Positions 1 through 9,205 of a DNA stretch of 10,692 bases are shown here, in pieces. The stretch is from an uncultured Ignavibacteria bacterium (GTDB lineage Bacteria > Bacteroidota > Ignavibacteria > Ignavibacteriales > Melioribacteraceae), in the NCBI GenBank assembly GCA_937930275.1, contig CALGLM010000050.1, forward strand, positions 1 through 10,692, read 5' to 3'. The first letter of the stretch is position 1, and the number at the start of each line of letters is the position of its first letter. The notes beneath the pieces were generated by a model. The model worked only from the letters and a program-made list of their open reading frames with translations. It had not been told where the DNA came from and did not search any database. The position numbers and the translations under genes are program-made.

Positions 1-1898
1 GAACTATCCCCAACCTGTTTGAAAAAAGCTGTACAAAGTATCCCGAAAATATTGCCGTTTGGGAAAAGTTGACGGATAAGTATGAAGGAACTACCTATGC
101 ACGATTAAAAGAAGAAGTTTATAATTTTGCTGCCGGATTACTTTCAATAGGAATTAATAAAGGGGATAGAATTGCATTAATTAGTGAAGGAAGAAAAGAT
201 TGGGTAATTAGCGAACTTGCTATTTTGTATTGTGGTGCTGTTAATGTACCTATTTCGGTTAAAATTGATGAATTAAACGACCTTAAATTTAGGTTGCTGC
301 ACAGTGAATGCCGATTTGTAATAGTTTCGGGTTATCAATTAGTAAAAATAAAAAAAATTAAAAATGATTTACCCAGCTTAGAAAAAATTATTGTGTTGGA
401 TACCCAACAACAATATGATAAAGATGAAATTGATAAAAGTTATATAAACAAAGAAGGGAAACAGTATTTAGAAAACAATTTTGCAAAGTTTTATGAAACT
501 TTTAACACTGTTAAAGAAAACAACTTCGCAAATATTTGTTATACAAGCGGGACTACGGCAGATCCGAAGGGAATTATTTTAACTCATAGAAATTATACAT
601 CTAATGTTGAACAAGCAAGTTCGTTACTTCCTATACCGGAGTATTATGTTTCGTTATTAATATTACCGTGGGATCATTCGTTTGCACATACTGCCGGTAT
701 ATATACATTGTTAAAAAACGGAGCTTCAATGGCAAGCGTAAAAATAGGAAATACTCCGTTGGAGACATTAAAAAACATTCCGATAAATATTAAAGAAATA
801 AAACCCCATTTTTTGTTAAGTGTACCCGCATTGGCAAAAAACTTTAAAAAAAATATTGAAAGAGGGATAAAAGAAAAAGGGGAAAAAGTAGAAAAACTAT
901 ATGAATACGGATTAAAGATTAACTATAAATACAATAAAGAAGGATTTAATAAAGGTAAAGGGGTTTCGAAAATTTATAAACCTTTAATATCAATTTTTGA
1001 TAAAATTATATTCAGTAAAATTAGAGAAAGCTTTGGCGGAAGGCTCGAGTTTTTTATAGGAGGCGGTGCATTGCTGGATATTGAATTGCAAAGATATTTT
1101 TATGCACTGGGTATTCCGATGTTCCAAGGGTACGGACTTTCTGAAGCGGCTCCTATTATATCGGCAAATGTTCCGGCAAAACATAAATTGGGTTCAAGCG
1201 GCTCGATAGTTGAGAATTTGGATTGTAAAATTTGTGACGATAACGGAAACGAACTTAAAAGGGGGGAGAAGGGAGAAATAGTGGTTAGAGGCGAAAACGT
1301 AATGTACGGGTATTGGAAGAACGAAAAAGCTACTGCTGAAACAATTAAGAACGGTTGGCTTTATACGGGAGATATGGGATATATTGATGAAGATGGTTTT
1401 TTGTATGTTTTGGGAAGGTTTAAAAGTTTGTTAATAAGTAATGACGGCGAAAAATTTAGTCCCGAAAGCATTGAAGAAGCAATATGCGAACATTCAAAGC
1501 TTATTGATCAGATTATTTTATATAATAATCAATCGCCATATACAGTTGCTTTGGTTGTTCCTAATTTTGATGCGTTAAAGCAATATGCATCAAAACATAA
1601 TATTAATAATAAGGATGATGAAAGTTGTAAGAAGTTAATAAAAGCTATTGATGACGAAATTTCTAAATTTAAAATCGGTGGTGAATTTGGTAACCAGTTT
1701 CCCCAAAGGTGGTTACCTGCCTCGTTTGCTGTTTTAGGAGAAGCTTTTAGTGAACAAAATAAATTTTTAAACAGTACTCTTAAACCTGTAAGAGGAAAAA
1801 TTACCGAATATTATAAAAACCGTCTGGACTTTTTATTTACTCCCGAAGGCAAAAATGTGTATAATCATCAAAATTGCAATATAATTAGTAAAATTTAA
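1..1898 (+). CDS. Long-chain acyl-CoA synthetase (AMP-forming), 5' partial
   Basis: This enzyme activates a fatty acid to acyl-AMP and then acyl-CoA, probably at the inner face of the cytoplasmic membrane. The frame is open to the window edge. The codons at 3-68 read TIPNLFEKSCTKYPENIAVW, the usual N-terminus of this family, so only a few residues are missing and the TTG at 69 is not the start. Visible ANL-superfamily motifs are the phosphate-binding loop YTSGTTADPKG (540-572), GYGLSEAAP (A5), GWLYTGDMGYIDEDGF (A7) and GRFKSLLISNDGEKFSPESIEEAI (A8 and hinge). The C-terminal LKPVRGKI probably holds the catalytic lysine. About 631 residues are visible, normal for the FadD15/FAA1-like long-chain branch. 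The next gene starts 11 nt downstream, which suggests an operon. Chain-length specificity cannot be read from the sequence. Confidence 0.9.
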   Translation, partial: TIPNLFEKSCTKYPENIAVWEKLTDKYEGTTYARLKEEVYNFAAGLLSIGINKGDRIALISEGRKDWVISELAILYCGAVNVPISVKIDELNDLKFRLLHSECRFVIVSGYQLVKIKKIKNDLPSLEKIIVLDTQQQYDKDEIDKSYINKEGKQYLENNFAKFYETFNTVKENNFANICYTSGTTADPKGIILTHRNYTSNVEQASSLLPIPEYYVSLLILPWDHSFAHTAGIYTLLKNGASMASVKIGNTPLETLKNIPINIKEIKPHFLLSVPALAKNFKKNIERGIKEKGEKVEKLYEYGLKINYKYNKEGFNKGKGVSKIYKPLISIFDKIIFSKIRESFGGRLEFFIGGGALLDIELQRYFYALGIPMFQGYGLSEAAPIISANVPAKHKLGSSGSIVENLDCKICDDNGNELKRGEKGEIVVRGENVMYGYWKNEKATAETIKNGWLYTGDMGYIDEDGFLYVLGRFKSLLISNDGEKFSPESIEEAICEHSKLIDQIILYNNQSPYTVALVVPNFDALKQYASKHNINNKDDESCKKLIKAIDDEISKFKIGGEFGNQFPQRWLPASFAVLGEAFSEQNKFLNSTLKPVRGKITEYYKNRLDFLFTPEGKNVYNHQNCNIISKI

Positions 1899-1909
1899 GG
1901 GTTATTAAA

Positions 1910-2311
1910 ATGGTAAAATATATACTCATTTTTATTATGTTGTTATCCTCAATAAGTTTTGCACAATCCGATACTGCAAAAACAGAAATAAATCAGCGTT
2001 TGGTTAAGTATTATTTTGTGTTATTAAAACACGGACCAAACCGCAGCGAAACTGACACAACTAAATTAAAGGAAATACAAGCCGGTCACATGGCAAATAT
2101 ACAAAATTTGGCTAAAAAAGGATTGTTATTGTTGGCAGGACCTTTTGGAGATGATAAAGGGGGCGGAATTTTTATATTAAAAACAGAGACTTATGAAGAA
2201 GCGGAAAATTTATGCAATCAAGATCCGGCAATAATTTCCGGAAGATTAGTTGCCGAAATAAGACCTTGGTACACTGTAGAAGGAGTATTTTCCGCAGAAA
2301 ATAAAAAATAG
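1910..2311 (+). CDS. Secreted YciI-like domain protein
   Basis: The protein has 133 residues. It begins with a typical signal peptide: MVKY, a hydrophobic stretch IFIMLLSSIS, and a probable cleavage after SFA near residue 18. The mature part matches the YciI-like family (ferredoxin-like alpha/beta fold): YYFVLLKHGPNR at 34-45, KLKEIQAGHMANIQNLAKKGLLLLAGPFGDD at 52-82, and the C-terminal RPWY at 118-121. His60 and Asp81 match the conserved His/Asp pair proposed as the active site. Most YciI proteins are cytosolic, so the export signal is notable, although exported members exist in this style of genome. The reaction is unknown. An AGGG at 1898-1901 precedes the ATG by 8 nt. The gene lies 11 nt after the acyl-CoA synthetase and 9 nt before the isomerase-like gene, so it is probably co-transcribed with both. 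Confidence 0.8.
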   Translation: MVKYILIFIMLLSSISFAQSDTAKTEINQRLVKYYFVLLKHGPNRSETDTTKLKEIQAGHMANIQNLAKKGLLLLAGPFGDDKGGGIFILKTETYEEAENLCNQDPAIISGRLVAEIRPWYTVEGVFSAENKK

Positions 2312-2320
2312 AGGAAAAAC

Positions 2321-3571
2321 ATGACAAATTTTATTATTGTTCATTCAATTTTTGAATCAGAAGAAGAAATAAAAACAAGATTAGGGAATTATATTGAAGT
2401 TGTTAAATCAAATAAACTAACGGCTGAGTGCCAATTTGTTTGTGACACTCCTTCGAGATTAGCAGTAACAAAATGGTCGGAAAAACCGCTTGTAATTTTA
2501 GTAGCTACCGGCGGAACCGAACAATCCGTTGCCGAAATTATTAAAAACTTTACCCTACCGGTTTTAATGATAGCACCTAATCAAAAAAATGCTGTTGCTG
2601 CTTCTCTTGAAATATATTCGGTTTATAAACACAAAAAAAATATTTTATTAAAATATGTAAATAGTCCGTTACAGTTGGAAATTGTGTTAAATGATTTTAT
2701 TGATGCGGCAAATGCAATTTATAACATCAATAAGGCTAAAATAGGAGCTATAGGTTCTGCATCGGATTGGCTGCTTACTTCAAAAGATTTAGATTCTTTC
2801 GGTAACTTTAATACCGAACTTAAATATTTAAGTACGGATAGTTTAATTGATTTGGTTAAAGAAACCGAAGAGAATGAAGAAAATGTACAAAGTTTTACAA
2901 CAAAGTTATTAGAGTACACAAAAAACGGAGAAATTAGCGAAGGAGATATTAAACAATCGGGCAAAGTGTACTCGGCGTTAAAAAAAATAAGCAGTAGATT
3001 AAATTTACAAGCGGTAACCGTACGTTGTTTCGATTTACTTCCTTATAAATATACTGCATGTATGGGGTTAAGTTTTTTGAATGACGAAGGAATTACAGGG
3101 GGATGCGAAGGTGATTTGCATGCAACATTTAGCATGATGATTGCAAATTTAATTACAGGTGAACCGGCGTGGATGGCAAATCCTTCATCAATAGATTTTG
3201 ACGAAAATTGTATTACGGTAGCACATTGTTCAACTCCGCTAAAAATGCTTGTTCCAAAAACAATTGAACTGCATACGCATATGGAAAGCGATTTAAGCGT
3301 TGCCGTTAGCGGTAAATTACAAAAAACCGAAGTTACTATTTTTAGAACAGGCGGAAATTTTGATAAAATGTTAGTCGCTACCGGAAAAATAATAGCATCT
3401 AATATGGGAGATGCAAACTTGTGTCGCACTCAGGCAATTATTAAGCTTGACGGTGACGTATCCGAATGGCTTGATAACAGTTTGGGAAATCATCAAGTGA
3501 TTGTTTACGGAAATATTTCGGAAAAGCTTAAAGTATTTTGCAGATTAAGCGATATTGAACTTATAATGTAA
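2321..3571 (+). CDS. L-fucose/L-arabinose isomerase-type fold protein
   Basis: This 416-residue protein has no signal peptide and is probably cytosolic. The N-terminal half is alpha/beta-like, with a VILVATGGTEQSVAEII segment at 58-74. The C-terminal half carries the hallmark of the fucose/arabinose isomerase superfamily: GGCEGDLHATFSMMIANLITGEPAWMANPSSID at 260-292, followed by NCITVAHCSTP at 296-306. Glu263 and His302 are candidate metal-ligand positions by analogy with FucI. It is shorter than E. coli FucI (about 590 residues) and resembles the compact FucI-like proteins of thermophiles. A strong ribosome binding site, GAGGAAA, precedes the ATG. No kinase, aldolase or sugar transporter gene is adjacent, so a role in sugar catabolism is not supported by context and the substrate is unknown. 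Its stop lies 9 nt from the stop of the convergent ATPase gene. Confidence 0.65.
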   Translation: MTNFIIVHSIFESEEEIKTRLGNYIEVVKSNKLTAECQFVCDTPSRLAVTKWSEKPLVILVATGGTEQSVAEIIKNFTLPVLMIAPNQKNAVAASLEIYSVYKHKKNILLKYVNSPLQLEIVLNDFIDAANAIYNINKAKIGAIGSASDWLLTSKDLDSFGNFNTELKYLSTDSLIDLVKETEENEENVQSFTTKLLEYTKNGEISEGDIKQSGKVYSALKKISSRLNLQAVTVRCFDLLPYKYTACMGLSFLNDEGITGGCEGDLHATFSMMIANLITGEPAWMANPSSIDFDENCITVAHCSTPLKMLVPKTIELHTHMESDLSVAVSGKLQKTEVTIFRTGGNFDKMLVATGKIIASNMGDANLCRTQAIIKLDGDVSEWLDNSLGNHQVIVYGNISEKLKVFCRLSDIELIM

Positions 3572-3580
3572 CAACAGCTT

Positions 3581-4873
3581 TTAAGTGCCGGGTTCTAAAT
3601 AGATAAGTTCTTCGTTATCATCGTAAACAAGCAACTCGGCATAACGACCCCAAGTCATAATAATGTCTATTTGCTCTTCGGCTACTTCAGACGGAAATTC
3701 CAACTCTAAAGCGGTTTGAACGACACTTCTATCAAGTTGTTTATGTGCTGATGCGTTTAATAAGGATAATAGCCATTTTAATAAAGGAACACGTTTAACG
3801 CGGCTTGCAAATATTTCTTTACGTGCCGTAATGCTTGCTTCAGTATATGTTTCGCCTAAAGGAGTAATGCTAATATCACCGCTATCAATTTTTACGAAAC
3901 CCAAAATTTCGGCAAATTCCGTTACATGCAATAATTGGTCGCTATCTAAACCCAACTCGTCTGCAAGCATATAAATATCAAACTTGTCTTTGTCGCTTTC
4001 GTAAATAAACTCCAATAAACCGTTTAAGTTGGCAATAGCCACATTCGGCAATTTACGAGTATATCCCGGTTCACCCGGTGCGCTACCAAGCTCAAGGTGA
4101 TCGGGTAACGTTTGTCCGGCAAGCAAAGAATAAACTTTATCGACAATTGTTTGAAACTCTACAGATTTTCTATCTCTCGGATAAGCTAAAGTAATAGGTA
4201 AATCTGCAATTATTCGTCCGGGGTTCTTATCCATAACTACAACTCGACTTGCCATATAAATTGCTTCTTCAATATTATGAGTAACCATTAAAATAGCTTT
4301 AGTAGGAATTTTACCTTCGGTCCAAAGTTCAAGCAGTTCACCACGTAATGATTCGGCACTTAAAACATCCAAAGCAGAAAAAGGCTCATCTAAACATAAT
4401 AATTCGGGTTCGTTTACAATTGCACGAGCAAAACCGACCTTTTGTCTCATTCCTCCGCTTAACTCACGGGGATAAGCAGTTTCAAAACCGTCTAACCCTA
4501 CTCGGTCAATCGCATCAATTGCACGGCTTACAATAATTGAAGCAGGAACTCCTTTTGTGTGCAATGCAAGCTCAACATTTTGCAAAACTGTTAACCAAGG
4601 AAATAGTGCAAAAGTCTGAAATACAATAGTAGCATGGGGATTAACGCCGTGTAGTTCTTTGTTTTTATAAAGTACTACACCTCTGCTTGGGTTTTGTAAT
4701 CCGGTAATTATACGCAATAACGTGCTTTTACCGCAACCCGAAGGACCGAGAAGAGCAACAAACTCGCCCGGGTTAATTTCCAAATTAACATTTTCTACGG
4801 CATAAAATTTGTTTTCGTCTTTACCGTAAGCTTGAGTAATGGAATTTAACGTAACCAATCTACTATCTTTCAT
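3581..4873 (-). CDS. ABC transporter ATPase with C-terminal AAA-associated domain
   Basis: This is the ATPase of a nitrate/sulfonate/taurine-type importer, 430 residues from the chosen start. It shows Walker A GPSGCGKST (43-51), Q-loop Gln86 in VFQTFALFPWLTV, signature LSGGMRQK (138-145), Walker B LLCLDEP (158-164), D-loop SALD and H-loop His199. After a linker comes a helical region at roughly 280-400 (NLNGLLEFIYESDKDKFD... to EIFASRVKR) that resembles the AAA-associated C-terminal domain found on a subset of these ATPases. This domain is probably regulatory or interacts with the permease. The ATG at 4873 is preferred: AGGGG sits 5 nt upstream and it begins 11 nt after the permease stop. An earlier in-frame start at 4933 would run 49 nt into the permease gene. 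Substrate cannot be deduced. Confidence 0.9.
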   Translation of the reverse strand: MKDSRLVTLNSITQAYGKDENKFYAVENVNLEINPGEFVALLGPSGCGKSTLLRIITGLQNPSRGVVLYKNKELHGVNPHATIVFQTFALFPWLTVLQNVELALHTKGVPASIIVSRAIDAIDRVGLDGFETAYPRELSGGMRQKVGFARAIVNEPELLCLDEPFSALDVLSAESLRGELLELWTEGKIPTKAILMVTHNIEEAIYMASRVVVMDKNPGRIIADLPITLAYPRDRKSVEFQTIVDKVYSLLAGQTLPDHLELGSAPGEPGYTRKLPNVAIANLNGLLEFIYESDKDKFDIYMLADELGLDSDQLLHVTEFAEILGFVKIDSGDISITPLGETYTEASITARKEIFASRVKRVPLLKWLLSLLNASAHKQLDRSVVQTALELEFPSEVAEEQIDIIMTWGRYAELLVYDDNEELIYLEPGT

Positions 4874-4878
4874 ATTAA

Positions 4879-4883
4879 CCCCT
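4879..4883 (-). promoter_or_regulatory. Ribosome binding site fixing the ATPase start
   Basis: On the minus strand the sequence AACAGGGGTTAATATG places AGGGG 5 nt before the ATG at 4873, in the gap after the permease stop (4885-4887). This site supports the shorter ATPase and translation coupled to the permease. Confidence 0.6.
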
Positions 4884-4884
4884 G

Positions 4885-6603
<1,719 letters not shown>

Positions 6604-6612
6604 GCCACTTTT

Positions 6613-6616
6613 CTCC
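6613..6616 (-). promoter_or_regulatory. Ribosome binding site deciding the permease GTG start
   Basis: The minus strand reads CGGAGAAAAGTGGCGTG, so GGAG lies 9 nt before the GTG at 6603. The in-frame TTG at 6633 has only AT-rich sequence before it. The GTG start removes 10 residues that do not look conserved. Confidence 0.5.
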
Positions 6617-6661
6617 GAACGTAGTGATAGCAAAGAGTAATTTATCCCGTAAAAGCGGACT

Positions 6662-6676
6662 TAAATACGGTATTTA
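6662..6676. promoter_or_regulatory. Perfect inverted repeat, possible operator
   Basis: The sequence TAAATAC-G-GTATTTA has two perfect 7-bp arms around one central base. It lies just downstream of the candidate -10 of the permease promoter, where a dimeric repressor would block transcription. The regulator family is not recognised and none is encoded in the window. Confidence 0.4.
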
Positions 6677-6679
6677 GTT

Positions 6680-6698
6680 GTTATTAATTTATAATAAC
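6680..6698. promoter_or_regulatory. Second inverted repeat over the permease promoter
   Basis: The sequence GTTATTA-ATTTA-TAATAAC has perfect 7-bp arms and a 5-nt centre. It overlaps the candidate -10 element at 6688-6693 and lies 3 nt from the neighbouring repeat at 6662-6676. Its high AT content makes chance occurrence more likely than for that repeat. Confidence 0.35.
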
Positions 6699-6715
6699 TA
6701 ATGCCAAAAATACAA
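6688..6715 (-). promoter_or_regulatory. Candidate promoter of the ABC transporter operon
   Basis: On the minus strand TTGTAT (6715-6710) and TATAAA (6693-6688) are separated by 16 nt, a sigma-A-like arrangement. It would give a leader of about 75 nt before the GTG at 6603. No TAnnTTTG/TTTG pair at proper Bacteroidetes spacing was seen; a TATTTTTG occurs but with only about 12 nt to the upstream TTG. AT-rich sequence makes this a weak call. Confidence 0.3.
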
Positions 6716-6717
6716 AA

Positions 6718-6745
6718 AAAAAATCAAAAAACCTTATGATTTTTT
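6718..6745 (-). terminator. Weak A/T hairpin with T-tract at the end of the carotenoid operon
   Basis: Reading the minus strand, AAAAAATC (6745-6738) can pair with GATTTTTT (6725-6718) around a 12-nt loop that includes the ketolase stop codon, and further Ts follow. The stem has one G-C pair, so termination would be inefficient. Some read-through into the ABC transporter genes, which lie on the same strand, is plausible. Confidence 0.25.
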
Positions 6746-7408
6746 CGTTAAGTAAAGTTTCCACCAAGGTATATACGGAAACGAATGATGTTCGTGATGA
6801 TATCCGAAAAAATAACAACTAACCATTGCCCAAATATGATTTTTATTCAAAGTTCGGGCATTATGCGGTTCCATTTCCTTTAAATGCGGGTATTTATGAG
6901 GTTTATATGTTCCGAAATAAAATAGCTGAAGTGTTCCTAAAACGGCAGGTAATACCCAAAATATCCAAATTTGTAGTTCGTTAAACCAAAGTTTAAGTAT
7001 ATTAAAGGCAATTGCCATTATTACAATTTGAACTATAGTAGCGTATCTTTTAATAAACATAAACCACCAAATAAAAAAATTAGGACTTTTTACGTAAAAA
7101 TCGGGGTCTTGTTCCTTACCCGGATATTTATGGTGTAGTTTGTGGTTTTTTAGGAGTATATTATATGATAAACCGGCGAATAAAAAAGAAGCTGTTTTAC
7201 CGATTAAATTATTAATCATCTTATTTTTTGATACGGTACCATGCATTGCGTCATGGGCTGTAATAAAAAGTCCGGTATATAAATATGCTTGTATAAGTAT
7301 GTGCAGTGCTGTCAAAAAATAATTATTATTTAAGTTAACATACATCAGTATTATAAATAGGTGTATAAACCAAACAAAAATTATTGACGTCCCTATTAAT
7401 ATTCCCAT
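6734..7408 (-). CDS. crtW: CrtW-type carotenoid 4-ketolase (membrane di-iron oxygenase)
   Basis: This 224-residue membrane protein is of the fatty-acid-desaturase/CrtW class and is predicted to introduce a keto group at C4 of a beta-ionone ring. Its histidine boxes are HDAMH (52-56), HKLHH (89-93) and HHEHH (204-208). The flanking sequence is typical of ketolases rather than lipid desaturases: FITAHDAMHGTV, HKYPGKEQDPDFY, LFYFGTYKPHK, EPHNARTL and CYFFGYHHEHHSFPYIPWWKLY. Several hydrophobic segments lie between the boxes. The ATG at 7408 is chosen because it follows the CruF-type stop by 1 nt; a TTG at 7444 would overlap that gene and adds a cysteine-rich tail unlike the family. Last gene of the operon. 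A CrtR-type 3-hydroxylase is a less likely alternative. Confidence 0.85.
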   Translation of the reverse strand: MGILIGTSIIFVWFIHLFIILMYVNLNNNYFLTALHILIQAYLYTGLFITAHDAMHGTVSKNKMINNLIGKTASFLFAGLSYNILLKNHKLHHKYPGKEQDPDFYVKSPNFFIWWFMFIKRYATIVQIVIMAIAFNILKLWFNELQIWIFWVLPAVLGTLQLFYFGTYKPHKYPHLKEMEPHNARTLNKNHIWAMVSCYFFGYHHEHHSFPYIPWWKLYLTKKS

Positions 7409-7409
7409 A

Positions 7410-8129
7410 TTACATAAAAAACAAAAGTATTGCAAAAAACACAACTTGAATTAACAAATAATATATCGGAAGTTTATTTTTAGTCTTTATTTCACTTTTT
7501 AAATAAAAATAAGCAATTACACCGGATAAAATAAACCAAGTAATATAATTGTAAATCGGAATTTTTCCCTGCCACCAGCTCCAATATTGTAATTTAATAG
7601 CAGCCGGCTCTAAAATTATATCAAATAAAACGGTAATTAATGCAGCTAAAAGTGAAGTTATATAAATATTTTTTTTTGCTTTTTTAGCAATTAAAATGCT
7701 TCCTAAAACAATAAATACCCAGTTTAGTCCTATTACTAAAGGTACGTTCATTAATCTAAAACCCAAGTTGTTTGTGTAGCTATATTTGCCGAATAGTAAG
7801 CCCGTATTAGTTCCTATGGCTTCGGCAATAAAAGTAAATATGTATGTCCCTATTACCCATACGTTAAATTTTTCTTTTTGTTTGGATTCAAAATAAAAAT
7901 AGACTACTAATGAAGAAATTAGTAATACATAGGGGGTAAGATTAAACATTATTTTTTTTGTTAAAGGAAGAATATGCCCTATTGTACCGACTAAATAAAA
8001 CAAACCGAAGATTATAATTATATATTTTTCATCTAATCCGTTGGGTGACTTATCGTTATCCAAACTTTGTTTTACTGTGCTTTTTAAATTCTTCGACTTT
8101 TGTTGTGCTAAATTTTTCTTCCCTTCCAT
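7410..8129 (-). CDS. cruF: CruF-type carotenoid 1',2'-hydratase
   Basis: This 239-residue protein belongs to the carotenoid-biosynthesis family typified by CruF (gamma-carotene 1',2'-hydratase of Synechococcus), which adds water to the acyclic psi end to give a 1'-hydroxyl. After a charged N-terminal stretch of about 35 residues come roughly six or seven membrane segments. Family landmarks are EAIGTNTGLLFGKYSY (103-118), NVPLVIGLNW (128-137), FDIILEPAAIKLQYW (169-183) and NYITWF (194-199). The conserved acidic residues Glu103, Asp170 and Glu174 are candidate catalytic positions. The ATG at 8129 follows AGGA by 6 nt and overlaps the glycosyltransferase gene by 22 nt, implying translational coupling. 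It is unrelated to CrtC, the other carotenoid hydratase. Confidence 0.85.
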   Translation of the reverse strand: MEGKKNLAQQKSKNLKSTVKQSLDNDKSPNGLDEKYIIIIFGLFYLVGTIGHILPLTKKIMFNLTPYVLLISSLVVYFYFESKQKEKFNVWVIGTYIFTFIAEAIGTNTGLLFGKYSYTNNLGFRLMNVPLVIGLNWVFIVLGSILIAKKAKKNIYITSLLAALITVLFDIILEPAAIKLQYWSWWQGKIPIYNYITWFILSGVIAYFYLKSEIKTKNKLPIYYLLIQVVFFAILLFFM

Positions 8130-9205
8130 AAAATCCTATTCATTTTTGACGAAACAACTGAGTTAATTCCGATTAAAACAAGTATAATAATCTGAATGAT
8201 ATGCATTAATATACTAAAAAAAATATTATCTTTTGTAATAATAGCGAGTAAAAGTCTTCCGATAAGTATTACGGCTGCAATAATAGTAAATTTACTAAAA
8301 TAAATACTTAAAAAGAAAGGAGAAACAAATACTAATAAAAAGAGAGCTTGCAATAACAAAAATGGGATATAAGATATTCTAAAACCCGGAAAATAATTTT
8401 TACTAAAGCCCCAAAAGGCAGTACTAAAACTGTTATACATTTTGCAAAAAACAGCATTGTTTCCCAATGTAGTCATTATTTTTAGTTTGTTATTTTTAGC
8501 CAATAATGCAAACTCCATATCCTCAACTATTTTATCAGAAACTTGTTTATGTCCCCCAATTTTATCATACGCATATTTGCTAAACATTAAATATTGACCG
8601 TTTGCCGCAATTAAAGAATTTTTATCTGAAGAATAAACTAATTTTAACGGTAAAAATGAAAGTAATAGCCACTTCATTAAAGGTACAATTATCTTTTCAC
8701 CAAAGCTGCTTGTAATTTGTGTGGGAAAAGAAGAAAGTACATCTAAGTTATATTTATTAATTAAATAAATGCTATAAATAAGCGCATTTTCGGCAATAAT
8801 AACGTCTGCATCTAAGAATAATAGATACTTGCCTTTTGCGTGTTGTTGTAATATATTGCATGCCCAATTTTTACCGCGCCACCCTTTAGGTAAAGGTTCT
8901 CCTTTTATAATTTTTATGTTTTTACGCCCTTCGGAAATTCGTTTTGCAACCGCGTATGTGTTATCACTACTTTCGTCATCTAAAATTATTATCTCAAAAT
9001 CGGAATAATTTTGATTTATTACCGAATTTATACAATTAGCAATGTTATTTTCTTCGTTGCGTGCTGGTATTAATACGCTTATTAACGGGTTGTTTTCTAA
9101 ATTGCTGTTTTTATTATAAAGTTTAGGAGCCGTAACTAAGTTAATAGTTATTATAAAAATTACTGTCAAATTTAATGTTAATAATAGGTAAAATAAAATT
9201 TCCAT
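8108..9205 (-). CDS. GT2 glycosyltransferase, probable carotenoid glycosyltransferase (CruC/CruG-like)
   Basis: This 365-residue membrane-anchored family 2 glycosyltransferase has one N-terminal membrane segment (about 4-25) and about three at the C-terminus (280-350). The GT-A core begins at VLIPARNEENNI (44-55). Nucleotide-sugar and metal-binding acids are DDESSDNT (76-83) and LDADV (131-135). NGQYLMF (202-208) and VEDMEFA (227-233) fit the acceptor region and probable catalytic base. The C-terminus NRILWKGRKI resembles the WKGR ending of this membrane GT2 branch. Its place between a CruF-type hydratase and a PlsC-type acyltransferase supports transfer of a sugar to the new carotenoid hydroxyl. 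The sugar (glucose, fucose or other) cannot be inferred. The start ATG overlaps the preceding stop as TAATG. Confidence 0.8.
   Translation of the reverse strand: MEILFYLLLTLNLTVIFIITINLVTAPKLYNKNSNLENNPLISVLIPARNEENNIANCINSVINQNYSDFEIIILDDESSDNTYAVAKRISEGRKNIKIIKGEPLPKGWRGKNWACNILQQHAKGKYLLFLDADVIIAENALIYSIYLINKYNLDVLSSFPTQITSSFGEKIIVPLMKWLLLSFLPLKLVYSSDKNSLIAANGQYLMFSKYAYDKIGGHKQVSDKIVEDMEFALLAKNNKLKIMTTLGNNAVFCKMYNSFSTAFWGFSKNYFPGFRISYIPFLLLQALFLLVFVSPFFLSIYFSKFTIIAAVILIGRLLLAIITKDNIFFSILMHIIQIIILVLIGINSVVSSKMNRILWKGRKI

Noticed and set aside
69..71. TTG as the start of the acyl-CoA synthetase
   Set aside because: The frame stays open upstream to the window edge and encodes a family-typical N-terminus (IPNLFEKSCTKYPENIAVW), so the gene is simply cut off at the contig end.
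3043..3429. Minus-strand open frame of 128 codons inside the isomerase-like gene
   Set aside because: It is antisense to a clear family gene, has no recognisable domain and no supporting ribosome binding site.
3522..3582. AAAAGCT ... AGCTTTT inverted repeat at the convergent gene ends as a bidirectional terminator
   Set aside because: The arms are only 7 bp and separated by about 47 nt, and one arm lies well inside a coding region; formation as a terminator hairpin is unlikely.
6647..6670. CCGTA/TACGG pairing in the permease leader as a riboswitch or attenuator
   Set aside because: The stem is only 5 bp with a 14-nt loop, matches no known riboswitch, and shares bases with the better palindrome at 6662-6676.
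7409..7444. TTG start giving the ketolase an N-terminal MCFLQYFCFLCN extension
   Set aside because: It overlaps the upstream CruF-type gene, lacks a ribosome binding site and is unlike CrtW N-termini; the ATG at 7408 directly after the previous stop is better.
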